Shown piece by piece: positions 35,875 to 47,617 of a DNA stretch of 64,000 bases. The stretch covers positions 372,001 to 436,000 of the forward strand of contig CAVQOG010000008.1 in the NCBI GenBank assembly GCA_963714375.1, written 5' to 3'. The notes below the pieces were generated by a model. The model did not search any database and was not told the origin of the DNA. It saw only the letters and a list, made by a program, of their open reading frames with translations. Numbering within the stretch: the first letter of the stretch is position 1; the number at the start of each line of letters is the position of its first letter. This stretch comes from UBA5794 sp963714375 (lineage in GTDB: Bacteria > Actinomycetota > Acidimicrobiia > Spongiisociales > UBA5794). The position numbers were made by a program, and so were the translations under genes.

Positions 35875-36275
35875 TTCAGCTCACAGCTCACAGCTCACAG
35901 CTCACAGCACACCGAAAGCTGTGAGCTGAAAGCAGCGAGCGAAGCTCGCCTTGACATCAACTCGTGGTGCGACGACCATAGGTGTACAGCGGGGGATCGC
36001 TGGAGGAAGGAACAGAGACGATCCACCACCGTCTCAAAGGGTGGTCCCGGCACTGCAGTCTACGATGACCGGCCCTACCCCGGTCGATTGCAGTGAACGA
36101 GTAGATGGCATCCTGGCCCGCCGTCTGCACGATCCTCGAATGACCACTACTTCTTCCAGCGGTTCCCCACTTTCTGAGCTCGCTGCGCTCGCGGCTTGCA
36201 GCTCACCGCCTACAGCTTTCAAGCACTTTCGGGATGCTGGCTGTGAGCCGAAAGCAGAAAGCTGCGGAAGCGGTA
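35875..36275. repeat. heptamer arrays in the rplA-rplJ gap
   Basis: Two array patches. The first (35875-35945) has four AGCTCAC units, then inverse-orientation units; TTCAGCTCACAGCT and AGCTGTGAGCTGAA form a perfect inverted repeat able to fold as a hairpin. The second (about 36196-36275) holds GCTTGCA, GCTCACC, GCCTACA, GCTTTCA and, after a gap, GCTGTGA, GCCGAAA, GCAGAAA. Between them (35950-36195) no gene or clear structure is recognised. Confidence 0.65.
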
Positions 36276-36320
36276 TGCGGGCGAAGCCCGGTACGCTTCC
36301 GATACAACCTCATACCGACC

Positions 36321-36440
36321 CGAGACCGTTGGTGCCAAGACTGCTTCGGCAGGGCATAACTGTGGAGACACAACCAGCGCAGGCCAATCCTCACGGAGAG
36401 CCCTGCATGTTGCGTGTCGGGGCTCTGTTTCATTTCAGGG
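36321..36440 (+). promoter_or_regulatory. probable L10-binding leader of rplJL with attenuator hairpin
   Basis: Just before rplJ the RNA would contain GAGACCGTTGGTGCC, CAGGGCATAAC and GCGCAGGCC elements, which resemble the ribosomal protein L10 leader found upstream of rplJ in many bacteria. They are followed by a terminator-like hairpin, AGAGCCC (36397-36403) with GGGCTCT (36420-36426), and a T-rich tail. Autoregulation by L10 or the L10(L12) complex is inferred. Confidence 0.5.
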
Positions 36441-36482
36441 CCGAATGAGGCGTAGTGAAAGTCCGAATGAGGAGGACGACAC

Positions 36483-37274
36483 ATGCCACGACCAGAAAAG
36501 GTCCAGGCGGTCGCCGACATCAAAGAGCGTATTGAGGGATCACAGGCCGTGTTCCTTGCTGAGTACGCGGGTCTTTCGGTCAAGGATCAGCAGACCCTGC
36601 GGCGTGAGCTTCGTGCGAACGGTGCAGAGTTCAAGGTTGTCAAGATGACACTCGCCCGCCTGGCGGCGGCCGACCTGGACATCCACTCTCTCGATGAGCT
36701 ACTGCTCGGCCCGACGGGTCTTGCGTTCAGCGACGGAGATCCGGTCACAGCAGCGAAGGCGCTCAAGAACTTTGCCAAGGATCATGACGTGTTCGTGATC
36801 AAGGGCGGTTTGTTGGGTGACGAGTTCGTGACTCCGGAGACGATCTCGAAACTTGCAGATATCGAGCCACGCGATGTGCTCCTTGCGAAGCTCGCTGGTG
36901 CAATGAAGGCACCGATGGCGAAATTTGCTGGGCTTCTGGCAGCGCTTCCACGGAACACCGCATCGGTGCTCCAACAGCTTCTCGAAAAGAAGGAGCAGGA
37001 GGCACCAGCGCCCATTGCCGATGAGGCTCCAGCCCAGGTTGAGGCATCTGGCGATGCCCCATCCAATGCAGAAGCATCCGAAAGTGCTGTTGAAGAGACC
37101 GAAGACCAAGATGAAGTGACTGCTGAAGCTGCCGCCGATGAAGGCGATGCCGCTGAGGACAACACAGATACAAATGATGATCACGCCGACGCGTCCGAAG
37201 ACGACGCTGCCGCACCGGCAGGTGCGGAGGCATCGAGCGATGCTGCGTCATCTGACGATGACGGGGAGGAATAA
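36483..37274 (+). CDS. rplJ: 50S ribosomal protein L10 with long acidic tail
   Basis: Stalk protein that anchors L7/L12 dimers. Residues 1 to about 170 are a normal L10 (MPRPEKVQAVADIKERIEGS start, FLAEYAGLSV, LGPTGLAFSDGDPVTAAKAL). About 90 further residues, rich in Asp, Glu, Ala, Ser and Thr, bring it to 263 against the usual 165-190. The tail is not made of heptamer units. GAGGAGG precedes the ATG. Confidence 0.95.
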   Translation: MPRPEKVQAVADIKERIEGSQAVFLAEYAGLSVKDQQTLRRELRANGAEFKVVKMTLARLAAADLDIHSLDELLLGPTGLAFSDGDPVTAAKALKNFAKDHDVFVIKGGLLGDEFVTPETISKLADIEPRDVLLAKLAGAMKAPMAKFAGLLAALPRNTASVLQQLLEKKEQEAPAPIADEAPAQVEASGDAPSNAEASESAVEETEDQDEVTAEAAADEGDAAEDNTDTNDDHADASEDDAAAPAGAEASSDAASSDDDGEE

Positions 37275-37279
37275 CCAAC

Positions 37280-37663
37280 ATGGCAAAGACCAAGACTGAC
37301 GAGTTGCTCAGCACGTTCGAAGAAATGACAGTTCTCGAACTTTCTGAGTTTCTCAAGGCATTCGAAGAAAAGTTTGATGTGACTGCTGCTGCTCCTGTTG
37401 CAGTGGCTGCTGCCGCCGCTGGAGGCGCAGAAGCTGCCGCCGAAGAGGAGCAGGACGAATTCAATGTCGTTCTGACCGGCGCCGGTGACAAGAAGATCCA
37501 GGTGATCAAGGAAGTTCGTGGTCTCACGAGCCTTGGTCTCAAGGAAGCAAAGGCACTTGTCGACGAGGCACCATCCAACATCCTCGAGGGTGTTGACAAG
37601 GAAGTCGCCGAGAAGGCAAAAGAGACCCTTGAGGCAGCCGGAGCAAGCGTCGAGCTGAAGTAG
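37280..37663 (+). CDS. rplL: 50S ribosomal protein L7/L12
   Basis: Stalk dimer that recruits translation GTPases; 127 residues. N-terminal dimerisation helices, an alanine-rich hinge (about 40-58), then the C-terminal domain with EFNVVLTGAGDKKIQVIKEV and GLTSLGLKEAKALVDEAP. It starts six bases after rplJ. Confidence 0.96.
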   Translation: MAKTKTDELLSTFEEMTVLELSEFLKAFEEKFDVTAAAPVAVAAAAAGGAEAAAEEEQDEFNVVLTGAGDKKIQVIKEVRGLTSLGLKEAKALVDEAPSNILEGVDKEVAEKAKETLEAAGASVELK

Positions 37664-37675
37664 TTCAAACGGATT

Positions 37676-37733
37676 ACAGATTCCGGATCACGGAGTACGG
37701 ACGGAAGGGGAGTGGTGGAAGCCGCTCCCCTTC
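37676..37733 (+). terminator. heptamer remnant and terminator hairpin after rplL
   Basis: A short 7-bp-period stretch (GATTACA, GATTCCG, GATCACG, GAGTACG) is followed by the stem GAAGGGGAG (37704-37712) / CTCCCCTTC (37725-37733). No long T-run follows, but the position directly after rplJL suggests partial or full termination before rpoB. Confidence 0.6.
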
Positions 37734-37766
37734 GTCGTATGCGGGATGTGAGTAGTGTGCGGCGAC

Positions 37767-37925
37767 ATGACTGATGATGAATCCAATCTCAACAAGCTCG
37801 AAGAGGGGGCAAAGACGATCCTGGGGTGCGGTCTTCAGGCGATCGCGATCTGGGTCGGGGTGCTGATCGTCTTCGCTCTCATATTTGGTGTCGGTCTTTG
37901 GCTATTCGATGTGGTGACCAGCTGA
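37767..37925 (+). CDS. small membrane protein, 52 residues
   Basis: A short open frame beginning MTDDESNLNKLEEGAKTILG followed by one strongly hydrophobic segment (about residues 23-46, QAIAIWVGVLIVFALIFG) and a short end. Codon use (C/G-ending, ATC, CTC) matches real genes here. No ribosome-binding site stands out and no family is recognised. It sits alone between the rplL terminator and the rpoB promoter. Confidence 0.45.
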   Translation: MTDDESNLNKLEEGAKTILGCGLQAIAIWVGVLIVFALIFGVGLWLFDVVTS

Positions 37926-38137
37926 CCTCGAATGGTTTCTGGTTGTCGATCACCTGACTAGCGGCTTCTCTTCGCTGATCGGCGCAAGCGGTCTCTTTCT
38001 GGTCTCGGGCAGCAACAGATATGCGCCTGCTACTGGGACCCGCCAATGAAGAAGGCTGGGACCCGCCAGTCGGCCGACCTCCGACCTCCGACGTCCGACG
38101 TCCGATGTCCGACTGTCTGACTTCTTGCTCCCGTTCC
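37926..38137. repeat. gap with heptamer array before the rpoB promoter
   Basis: No gene seen. GGACCCGCCA occurs twice (about 38036 and 38059). A run of heptamers CGACCTC, CGACCTC, CGACGTC, CGACGTC, CGATGTC, CGACTGT lies at 38073-38118, ending 20 bp before the -35 of the rpoB promoter. Confidence 0.6.
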
Positions 38138-38166
38138 TTGACCGTATCGGCGGAGTCCTGTATTCT
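38138..38166 (+). promoter_or_regulatory. promoter of rpoBC
   Basis: TTGACC, 17 bp, TATTCT: close to consensus with ideal spacing. It would give a leader of about 145 nt before the rpoB start. Confidence 0.65.
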
Positions 38167-38211
38167 GTGATCCACAGTTGAAGACGTTTTCACGACTCTC
38201 CGCAAGAAGAG

Positions 38212-38236
38212 CCGGCATAGCTGCGTGCTATGCCGG
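38212..38236 (+). promoter_or_regulatory. perfect hairpin in the rpoB leader
   Basis: CCGGCATAGC and GCTATGCCGG pair perfectly around a 5-nt loop, 85 bp before the rpoB start codon. No T-run follows, so a processing site or regulatory stem is as likely as an attenuator. Confidence 0.5.
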
Positions 38237-38320
38237 ATTTCGTGCTATCATCAGGGATTCGCCCATACCACTGTTCTCAGCATCGCTGCTGTCATGCCCA
38301 ATATATGAGGAGGACCCACG

Positions 38321-41689
<3,369 letters not shown>

Positions 41690-41716
41690 ATCTGAGATTT
41701 GAGAGCGGGAGCTAAC

Positions 41717-44700
41717 GTGCCACAACTTTTCGACGAACTGAGAATCGGCCTCGCATCCTCGGACCAGATTCGATCCTGGTCCTTTGGTGAGGTCAAGAAA
41801 CCTGAAACGATCAACTACCGAACACTGAAGCCTGAAAAGGACGGCCTGTTCGATGAACGTATCTTTGGTCCTACCCGGGACTGGGAGTGCTACTGCGGCA
41901 AGTACAAGCGCGTACGTTTCCGCGGTGTGATCTGCGAACGCTGTGGTGTTGAAGTGACCCGTGCAAAGGTTCGTCGAGAGCGGATGGGCCACATTGAGCT
42001 CGCTGCACCTGTCACACACATTTGGTTCTTCAAGGGCGTTCCGAGCAGACTCGGGTATCTCCTCGATATGTCCCCGAAGGATCTCGAAAAGGTCATCTAC
42101 TTCGCCGCGTACCTGGTCACGTTTGTGGACGACGAAAAGCGAACGAAGGACCTCCCGGATCTGGAAGAAGCAGCCCGCCACGAGCGGCTGCTCATCACGG
42201 AGGAGTTCGAGGAGTGGAAGGAAGCTCGTCTTGAGCGCCTTGAGGGTGAACTCGCCCAGATGGAAGATGCTGGAGCAAAGCCGAACGAGATAAATGCCCG
42301 CAAGAAAGAGGTCGAGCGCGAGATCAAGGACCGCGACGATCGCGCCCGTGTTGAGGTAGATCTTCTTGATGAAGCATTCGACAGCTTCAAGACCATGAAG
42401 CCTCGTGATCTCGTGGAATCAGAACAACTTTGGCGTGAGATCATCGACCGTTACGGCGACTACTACGTCGGCGGTATGGGCGCTGAGTTCGTCGGGGATC
42501 TCATCTCCCGAATGGATCTCCAGGAAGAGGTCGAGAGTCTCCGCAACGATCTCGATGCGAAGTCTCAACAGCGTCGCCAAAGGGCCATGAAACGTTTGAA
42601 GGTTGTTCAACCTTTTGCTGACGGCAAGAACGATCCGCTGTGCATGATTCTGCAGGCAATCCCTGTGATCCCGCCGGATCTTCGCCCCATGGTGCAGCTC
42701 GATGGTGGACGTTTTGCAACGTCAGACATGAATGACCTCTACCGCCGGGTGATCAACCGGAACAATCGTCTGAAGCGCCTGATTGACCTTGGTGCTCCCG
42801 AGATCATCGTCAACAACGAAAAGCGCATGCTGCAAGAAGCGGTCGATGCACTGTTCGACAATGGTCGACGTGGTCGCGCCGTGACTGGTCCGGGGTCTCG
42901 ACCCCTCAAGTCTCTCTCTGACATGTTGAAGGGAAAGCAGGGTCGGTTCCGCCAGAACCTCCTTGGAAAGCGTGTTGACTACTCGGGCCGTTCCGTCATT
43001 GTGGTCGGTCCGGACCTCAGGCTGCACCAATGCGGTCTGCCAAAGATCATGGCACTTGAGCTCTTCAAGCCATTTGTGATGAAGCGTCTCGTCGATCTTG
43101 ACATTGCACAGAACATCAAGGCTGCAAAGCGGATGGTTGAGCGTCGTCGCCCTCAGGTATGGGATGTCCTCGGTGATGTCATCCAGGAGCATCCTGTGTT
43201 GCTGAACCGGGCACCTACGTTGCACCGTCTCGGTATTCAGGCGTTTGAGCCTGTGATCATCGAGGGCAAGGCAATCCAGCTGCACCCACTGGTGTGTGAG
43301 GCATTCAACGCAGACTTCGATGGTGACCAGATGGCTGTGCACCTCCCGCTGTCGGCTGAAGCGCAGGCAGAGGCCCGCGTTCTGATGCTGTCTACGAACA
43401 ACGTTCTGCGTCCAGCGGACGGTCGCCCGATCGTGACACCTTCCCAGGACATGATCATCGGGATGTACTACTTGTCGGCGAAGAAGGAAGACGCCCCAGG
43501 TGCGGGTCGAGCTTTCTCATCCGTCGATGAAGCGATGATGGCGTACGAAAAGGGAGATCTCGGACTGCACGCTCCGATCAAGTTGCGCGTGGGTTGGCTC
43601 GCCGGAGAAGACAAGCTCCACGCGGAGCTCAAGCCACTGCTCAAACATCTGATCGACGATGAGCCCGTCCAACCGAACGAACTCACCGACACCACGCTTG
43701 GGCGTGCCTTGGTGAACGGTGCTTTCCCCCCTGGCTTCCCGTATCTGAATGAGGTTCTCAAGAAGGGCGATATCCGCACGATTGTCGAAGAGGTCATACA
43801 CACCTACGACAAGCCGGACGTTGCAAACACACTTGACAACATCAAGGAGCTTGGGTTCCACTACGCAACCACGGCCGGCCTCACGATCGGTCTTCAGGAT
43901 GTGAAGACGCCTCCAGAGAAGAAGGAGATCCTTGCTGCGTTCGAGGCCGAGGCGGCAAAGGTCGAAAGCCAGTTTCAGAAGGGCATCATCACAGACGACG
44001 AAAAGCACTCAGCGCTGATCGAAATCTGGACCAATGCCACGGACAGCGTCAAGGATGCAATGCAACGGACGCTGAAGGCTGATCCGTTCAATCCGATGGA
44101 CATGATGGTCAACTCGGGTGCTCGGGGAAACATTATGCAGCTTCGCCAAATCGCTGGTATGCGTGGCCTTGTTGCGAACCCGAAGGGTGAGATCATCCCA
44201 CAGCCGATCAAGGCGAACTTCCGTGAGGGCTTGACCGTTCTTGAGTACTTCATCTCGACGCACGGTGCCCGCAAAGGTCTTGCTGATACGGCGCTCCGCA
44301 CGGCGGACTCGGGCTATCTCACTCGACGTTTGGTCGATGTCTCGCAGGAGATCATCATTCATGAAGAGGAGACCCCGGATCCGGGTCTCGTCATTCAGGT
44401 CAGAGATGCCAAGGGCGTCGTTGTTCGTCATCTCCGTGACCGGATCTTCGGGCGCATTCTTGCTGAGGACGTCAAGGTAGATCGCAAGTTCGTGGAGCTT
44501 CCAGACGGACGCAAACTGAGAAAGGGATTCATTCTCGACCGCGAGGCAGTGAACGGTCTCAACGATATTGAGGAAGTCACGGAGCTACGTGTCCGGTCAC
44601 CTTTGACCGATACGAGCCGTCACGGAATCTCGCAGCTGTCGTACGGGATCGATCTTGCCACAGGTGCAATGGTCGAGCCGGGGACAGCGGTTGGCATCAT

Positions 44701-45631
44701 GGCCGCCCAATCCATTGGAGAGCCAGGGACGCAGTTGACGATGCGTACGTTCCACACCGGCGGTATCGCTGGTGAGGACATCACGCACGGTCTCCCTCGA
44801 GTGACCGAGCTGTTTGAGGCCCGTACACCAAAGGGTGTTGCGATCCTTGCAGAGGCCGGCGGCGCGGTTCGGATCGAGAAGGATCCAGACACTGGTGATC
44901 GTTCGATCGTGATCGCTGATGGCGAGGATGAGATTTCCTACCCATTGCCCGTTCGTGCACGTCTCAAGGTTGCCGAAGGCGACATCATCGAGCCAGGCAC
45001 GCAGTTGACAGAAGGTCCCTTGGACCCGAAAGAAGTACTGAACATCCAGGGTATTCGTGCGTGTCAGAGGTATCTCGTTGAGCAGGTGCAGGAGGTGTAC
45101 CGCTCACAGGGTGTGGACATCCACGACAAGCACATCGAGCTCATCGTTCGTCAGATGCTACGTCGAGTGAGGATTGTGAACCCCGGAGACGGCCCTTGGC
45201 TCCCAGCGGAGTTGGTCGATAGCCAAGAGTTCCGCGACATCAACTTGGAACTCGTCGAGGCCGGTTCGAAGCCAGCCGAGGGGCGCCCAGAGCTGATGGG
45301 TATCACCAAGGCATCGCTTGCAACCGATTCGTGGCTCTCGGCCGCATCCTTCCAGGAGACGACGAGGGTGCTTACCGAGGCGTCGCTCAATGCCAAGTCC
45401 GACTACATGCGTGGTCTGAAGGAGAACGTCATCATCGGCAAGCTCATCCCTGCTGGCACCGGTTCAACCGGATACCAGAAGATCGAGCCGATGATCCCAG
45501 GTGCAGCCGTACCGACGGCGGGCGATCTCTTCGGAGACTTCGAAGTCGAGTCGAAGACCGAGGCACTCCCAGCCGACCCAGCCGAGTGGCTTGCGTCACT
45601 GGGTGGAGACACTGAACCAGCCACCGACTGA
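41717..45631 (+). CDS. rpoC: DNA-directed RNA polymerase subunit beta-prime
   Basis: Largest core subunit, 1304 residues. GTG 41717 with GGGAG upstream gives VPQLFDELRIGLASSDQIRS, as in homologues; an in-frame TTG at 41699 is less likely. The N-terminal zinc site (CYCGK...CERCG), the active-site NADFDGDQMAVH at about 530-541 and the trigger-loop region are intact. A charged coiled-coil-like insert at about 150-215 (EEWKEARLERLEGELAQMED and on) is typical of actinobacteria. Confidence 0.97.
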   Translation: MPQLFDELRIGLASSDQIRSWSFGEVKKPETINYRTLKPEKDGLFDERIFGPTRDWECYCGKYKRVRFRGVICERCGVEVTRAKVRRERMGHIELAAPVTHIWFFKGVPSRLGYLLDMSPKDLEKVIYFAAYLVTFVDDEKRTKDLPDLEEAARHERLLITEEFEEWKEARLERLEGELAQMEDAGAKPNEINARKKEVEREIKDRDDRARVEVDLLDEAFDSFKTMKPRDLVESEQLWREIIDRYGDYYVGGMGAEFVGDLISRMDLQEEVESLRNDLDAKSQQRRQRAMKRLKVVQPFADGKNDPLCMILQAIPVIPPDLRPMVQLDGGRFATSDMNDLYRRVINRNNRLKRLIDLGAPEIIVNNEKRMLQEAVDALFDNGRRGRAVTGPGSRPLKSLSDMLKGKQGRFRQNLLGKRVDYSGRSVIVVGPDLRLHQCGLPKIMALELFKPFVMKRLVDLDIAQNIKAAKRMVERRRPQVWDVLGDVIQEHPVLLNRAPTLHRLGIQAFEPVIIEGKAIQLHPLVCEAFNADFDGDQMAVHLPLSAEAQAEARVLMLSTNNVLRPADGRPIVTPSQDMIIGMYYLSAKKEDAPGAGRAFSSVDEAMMAYEKGDLGLHAPIKLRVGWLAGEDKLHAELKPLLKHLIDDEPVQPNELTDTTLGRALVNGAFPPGFPYLNEVLKKGDIRTIVEEVIHTYDKPDVANTLDNIKELGFHYATTAGLTIGLQDVKTPPEKKEILAAFEAEAAKVESQFQKGIITDDEKHSALIEIWTNATDSVKDAMQRTLKADPFNPMDMMVNSGARGNIMQLRQIAGMRGLVANPKGEIIPQPIKANFREGLTVLEYFISTHGARKGLADTALRTADSGYLTRRLVDVSQEIIIHEEETPDPGLVIQVRDAKGVVVRHLRDRIFGRILAEDVKVDRKFVELPDGRKLRKGFILDREAVNGLNDIEEVTELRVRSPLTDTSRHGISQLSYGIDLATGAMVEPGTAVGIMAAQSIGEPGTQLTMRTFHTGGIAGEDITHGLPRVTELFEARTPKGVAILAEAGGAVRIEKDPDTGDRSIVIADGEDEISYPLPVRARLKVAEGDIIEPGTQLTEGPLDPKEVLNIQGIRACQRYLVEQVQEVYRSQGVDIHDKHIELIVRQMLRRVRIVNPGDGPWLPAELVDSQEFRDINLELVEAGSKPAEGRPELMGITKASLATDSWLSAASFQETTRVLTEASLNAKSDYMRGLKENVIIGKLIPAGTGSTGYQKIEPMIPGAAVPTAGDLFGDFEVESKTEALPADPAEWLASLGGDTEPATD

Positions 45632-45654
45632 CGGCTCCCCTTCTCTCGGTCATC

Positions 45655-45707
45655 GGTTGTCTGACGTCTGACGTCTGACGTCTGACGTCTGATGTCGGTC
45701 GTCGGTG
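45655..45707. repeat. TCTGACG heptamer array after rpoC
   Basis: Four or more tandem TCTGACG units followed by TCTGATG and TCGG.CG variants, filling the 102-bp gap between rpoC and the M50 protease gene. Confidence 0.7.
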
Positions 45708-45733
45708 ATCGTTCGGCCCCTTAGGCTCAGCCC

Positions 45734-46480
45734 ATGCTCAGCTTCCGGCTCCTCGGTATTCCCGTCGGTGTCCACGTGACGTTCCTGCTCATCGTGGTGC
45801 TTGGCCCGAGGGACTCCGCCATCTCGATGGCGTTGTGGGTCGTCGCGGCCTTCCTTGCGATCATCCTTCACGAATTCGGACATGCCCTCACCGCCCGCGC
45901 ATTCGGTGCCGAGGGTGTCAACGTAACGTTGTACGCACTGGGCGGACTGACGTCCTACACCACGAGACAGCAGATTTCACATGGCAAGTCCTTTGTGATC
46001 TCGGCAGCGGGTTCCGGAATAGGGATAGTTGCAGGACTCGCTCTTGTCGGTCTTGGGCGACTCGATCTCTTCGACGCGTGGCCAGTCGAGATTGTCGATT
46101 TCATCGGGTACTTCGTCTTCGTTGCTCTGGTGTGGGGCGTGTTGAACTGGATTCCGGTCCTTCCGCTCGACGGCGGGCACATGGCGCAACACTTCATTGC
46201 GATCTTCAATGAAGAATGGGCTCCTCTGATCGCCCAGATTGTGACGTGGCTCGCCGTTGCTGTCATCGTTCCAGTGGCACTCGTCAACGGCTACACGTTT
46301 GCAGCTGTGATCGTCGTCGTGTTCGCGTTCATGGGGTATCGGGAGTACCAGCGTCAGAAGAAAACGCCGATGACCGATGACTCACGACCGACAACCGACC
46401 CGGAGACACCGCGACCGGTACCCCCGGCGCCTCCGACCCCGCCCCAACCTCCGCCCGAGCCTCCGGTATTCCCCATCTGA
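45734..46480 (+). CDS. site-2 protease-like M50 membrane metalloprotease
   Basis: Intramembrane zinc protease of 248 residues. HEFGH is at residues 46-50 and the second ligand is in NWIPVLPLDGGHM (137-149, Asp145). About five hydrophobic segments are seen. After about residue 212 the protein continues as a non-conserved tail, part of which (TDDSRPTTDPETP) is read from CGACCGA-type heptamers, ending in a proline-rich run. It is unusual for such a gene to stand between rpoC and rpsL; its substrate is unknown. Confidence 0.82.
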   Translation: MLSFRLLGIPVGVHVTFLLIVVLGPRDSAISMALWVVAAFLAIILHEFGHALTARAFGAEGVNVTLYALGGLTSYTTRQQISHGKSFVISAAGSGIGIVAGLALVGLGRLDLFDAWPVEIVDFIGYFVFVALVWGVLNWIPVLPLDGGHMAQHFIAIFNEEWAPLIAQIVTWLAVAVIVPVALVNGYTFAAVIVVVFAFMGYREYQRQKKTPMTDDSRPTTDPETPRPVPPAPPTPPQPPPEPPVFPI

Positions 46481-46487
46481 TTTCTGA

Positions 46488-46540
46488 AGTCGGTCATCGG
46501 TCATCGGCCATCTGACTTCTGACTTCTGACTTCTGATTTC
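46488..46540. repeat. TCATCGG / TCTGACT heptamer arrays before rpsL
   Basis: Units TCATCGG x2, CCATCTG, then TCTGACT x3 and TCTGATT. They directly precede the CATATACT -10 element of the str operon. Confidence 0.7.
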
Positions 46541-46566
46541 CTGTGCGAATTGGCTAGCACCCTCCA

Positions 46567-46572
46567 TATACT
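46567..46572 (+). promoter_or_regulatory. -10 element of the str operon
   Basis: TATACT in the CATATACT context shared with two other promoters here. No clear -35 is found at 16-18 bp. The leader to rpsL would be about 200 nt; it holds no convincing gene but could carry regulatory structure (for example CCGATACCC with GGGTGTCGG near 46720-46740). Confidence 0.45.
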
Positions 46573-46772
46573 CCCGCCTAGGTTTTCCCGACCGAACCCG
46601 CTGGTACCCGGAGGCCGTCTGAGCTGTGCTCAGATTGCTGTTGTGCTGGAAGTGGTTCACACATGGGATCGGCTCTGTCCGCCTTTGGCGACGGTGTCGA
46701 TTTTCGTTCGTCAGAACTCCGATACCCGGGTGTCGGGTCGGAGTGCGTCAACAAGAGAGACGGAAGAGCAAC

Positions 46773-47144
46773 GTGCCAACCGTGCAGCAACTGGTCCGAC
46801 AAGGCCGGAAGCCAAAGGCAAAGAAGATGAGGACCGTCGGTCTCGCCGGTTCCCCACAGCGCCGCGGCGTGTGCACTCGCGTGTACACCGTGACCCCAAA
46901 GAAGCCAAACTCTGCGCTTCGCAAGGTCGCTCGCGTGCGTCTCTCCTCGGGGGCGGAGATCACCGCATACATCCCTGGTGAAGGACACAACCTCCAGGAA
47001 CACTCGATCGTCCTCGTCCGTGGTGGACGTGTGAAGGATCTTCCCGGTGTCCGCTACAAGGTCATTCGTGGTGCACTCGACGCAGCTGGCGTCGATGGTC
47101 GCAAGCAGGCGCGATCGCGCTACGGAACAAAGAAGGATTCCTGA
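46773..47144 (+). CDS. rpsL: 30S ribosomal protein S12
   Basis: Decoding-centre protein, 123 residues. GTG 46773 gives VPTVQQLVRQGRKPK as in all S12; longer in-frame starts upstream are artefacts. TPKKPNSALRKVARVRL and IPGEGHNLQEHS keep the wild-type lysine and loop sequences linked to streptomycin sensitivity. It shares one base with rpsG. Confidence 0.96.
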   Translation: MPTVQQLVRQGRKPKAKKMRTVGLAGSPQRRGVCTRVYTVTPKKPNSALRKVARVRLSSGAEITAYIPGEGHNLQEHSIVLVRGGRVKDLPGVRYKVIRGALDAAGVDGRKQARSRYGTKKDS

Positions 47145-47611
47145 TGCGGAGAGCACCAGCAGAAGTACGCAAGCTTGATCCCGATCCGATCTACCAGTCG
47201 GTTCTGGTCACACAGCTCATCAACAAGGTCCTTCTCAAGGGTAAGAAGGGTGCGGCACGCCGCATCGTCTACACAGCCATGGACACCGTCGAGAAGCGCA
47301 CCGGCTCTGAGCCATTGCCCGTCCTCAAGCGTGCAATCGACAACATCCGACCCCAGATGGAGGTCAGGACACGACGAGTCGGTGGCTCGTCCTACCAGGT
47401 TCCTGTCGAGGTTCGTTCCCGCCGCGCACAAACGCTTTCCGTCCGCTGGCTCGTCGAGTTTGCACGCAAGCGTCGTGAGAACACGATGTCAGAACGCCTC
47501 GCAAACGAAATCCTTGACGCTGCCAACCGCACTGGTGCGGCTGTGAAGCGTCGCGAAGACATCCACAAGATGGCCGAATCCAACAAGGCCTTCGCCCACT
47601 ACCGCTGGTAA
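47144..47611 (+). CDS. rpsG: 30S ribosomal protein S7
   Basis: Primary 16S-binding protein of the head, 155 residues, starting MRRAPAEVRKLDPDP. The conserved RRVGGSSYQVPVEVRSRRA (about residues 77-95) and C-terminal KRREDIHKMAESNKAFAHYR are present. Usual repressor of the str operon. Confidence 0.96.
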   Translation: MRRAPAEVRKLDPDPIYQSVLVTQLINKVLLKGKKGAARRIVYTAMDTVEKRTGSEPLPVLKRAIDNIRPQMEVRTRRVGGSSYQVPVEVRSRRAQTLSVRWLVEFARKRRENTMSERLANEILDAANRTGAAVKRREDIHKMAESNKAFAHYRW

Positions 47612-47617
47612 CAACTC

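Noticed and set aside
35951..36448. 165-codon forward frame between rplA and rplJ
   Set aside because: It crosses heptamer arrays and the L10-type leader, has low-complexity composition and no ribosome-binding site.
45655..45707. Heptamer arrays as a CRISPR array
   Set aside because: Units are 7 bp without unique spacers and no cas genes are present.
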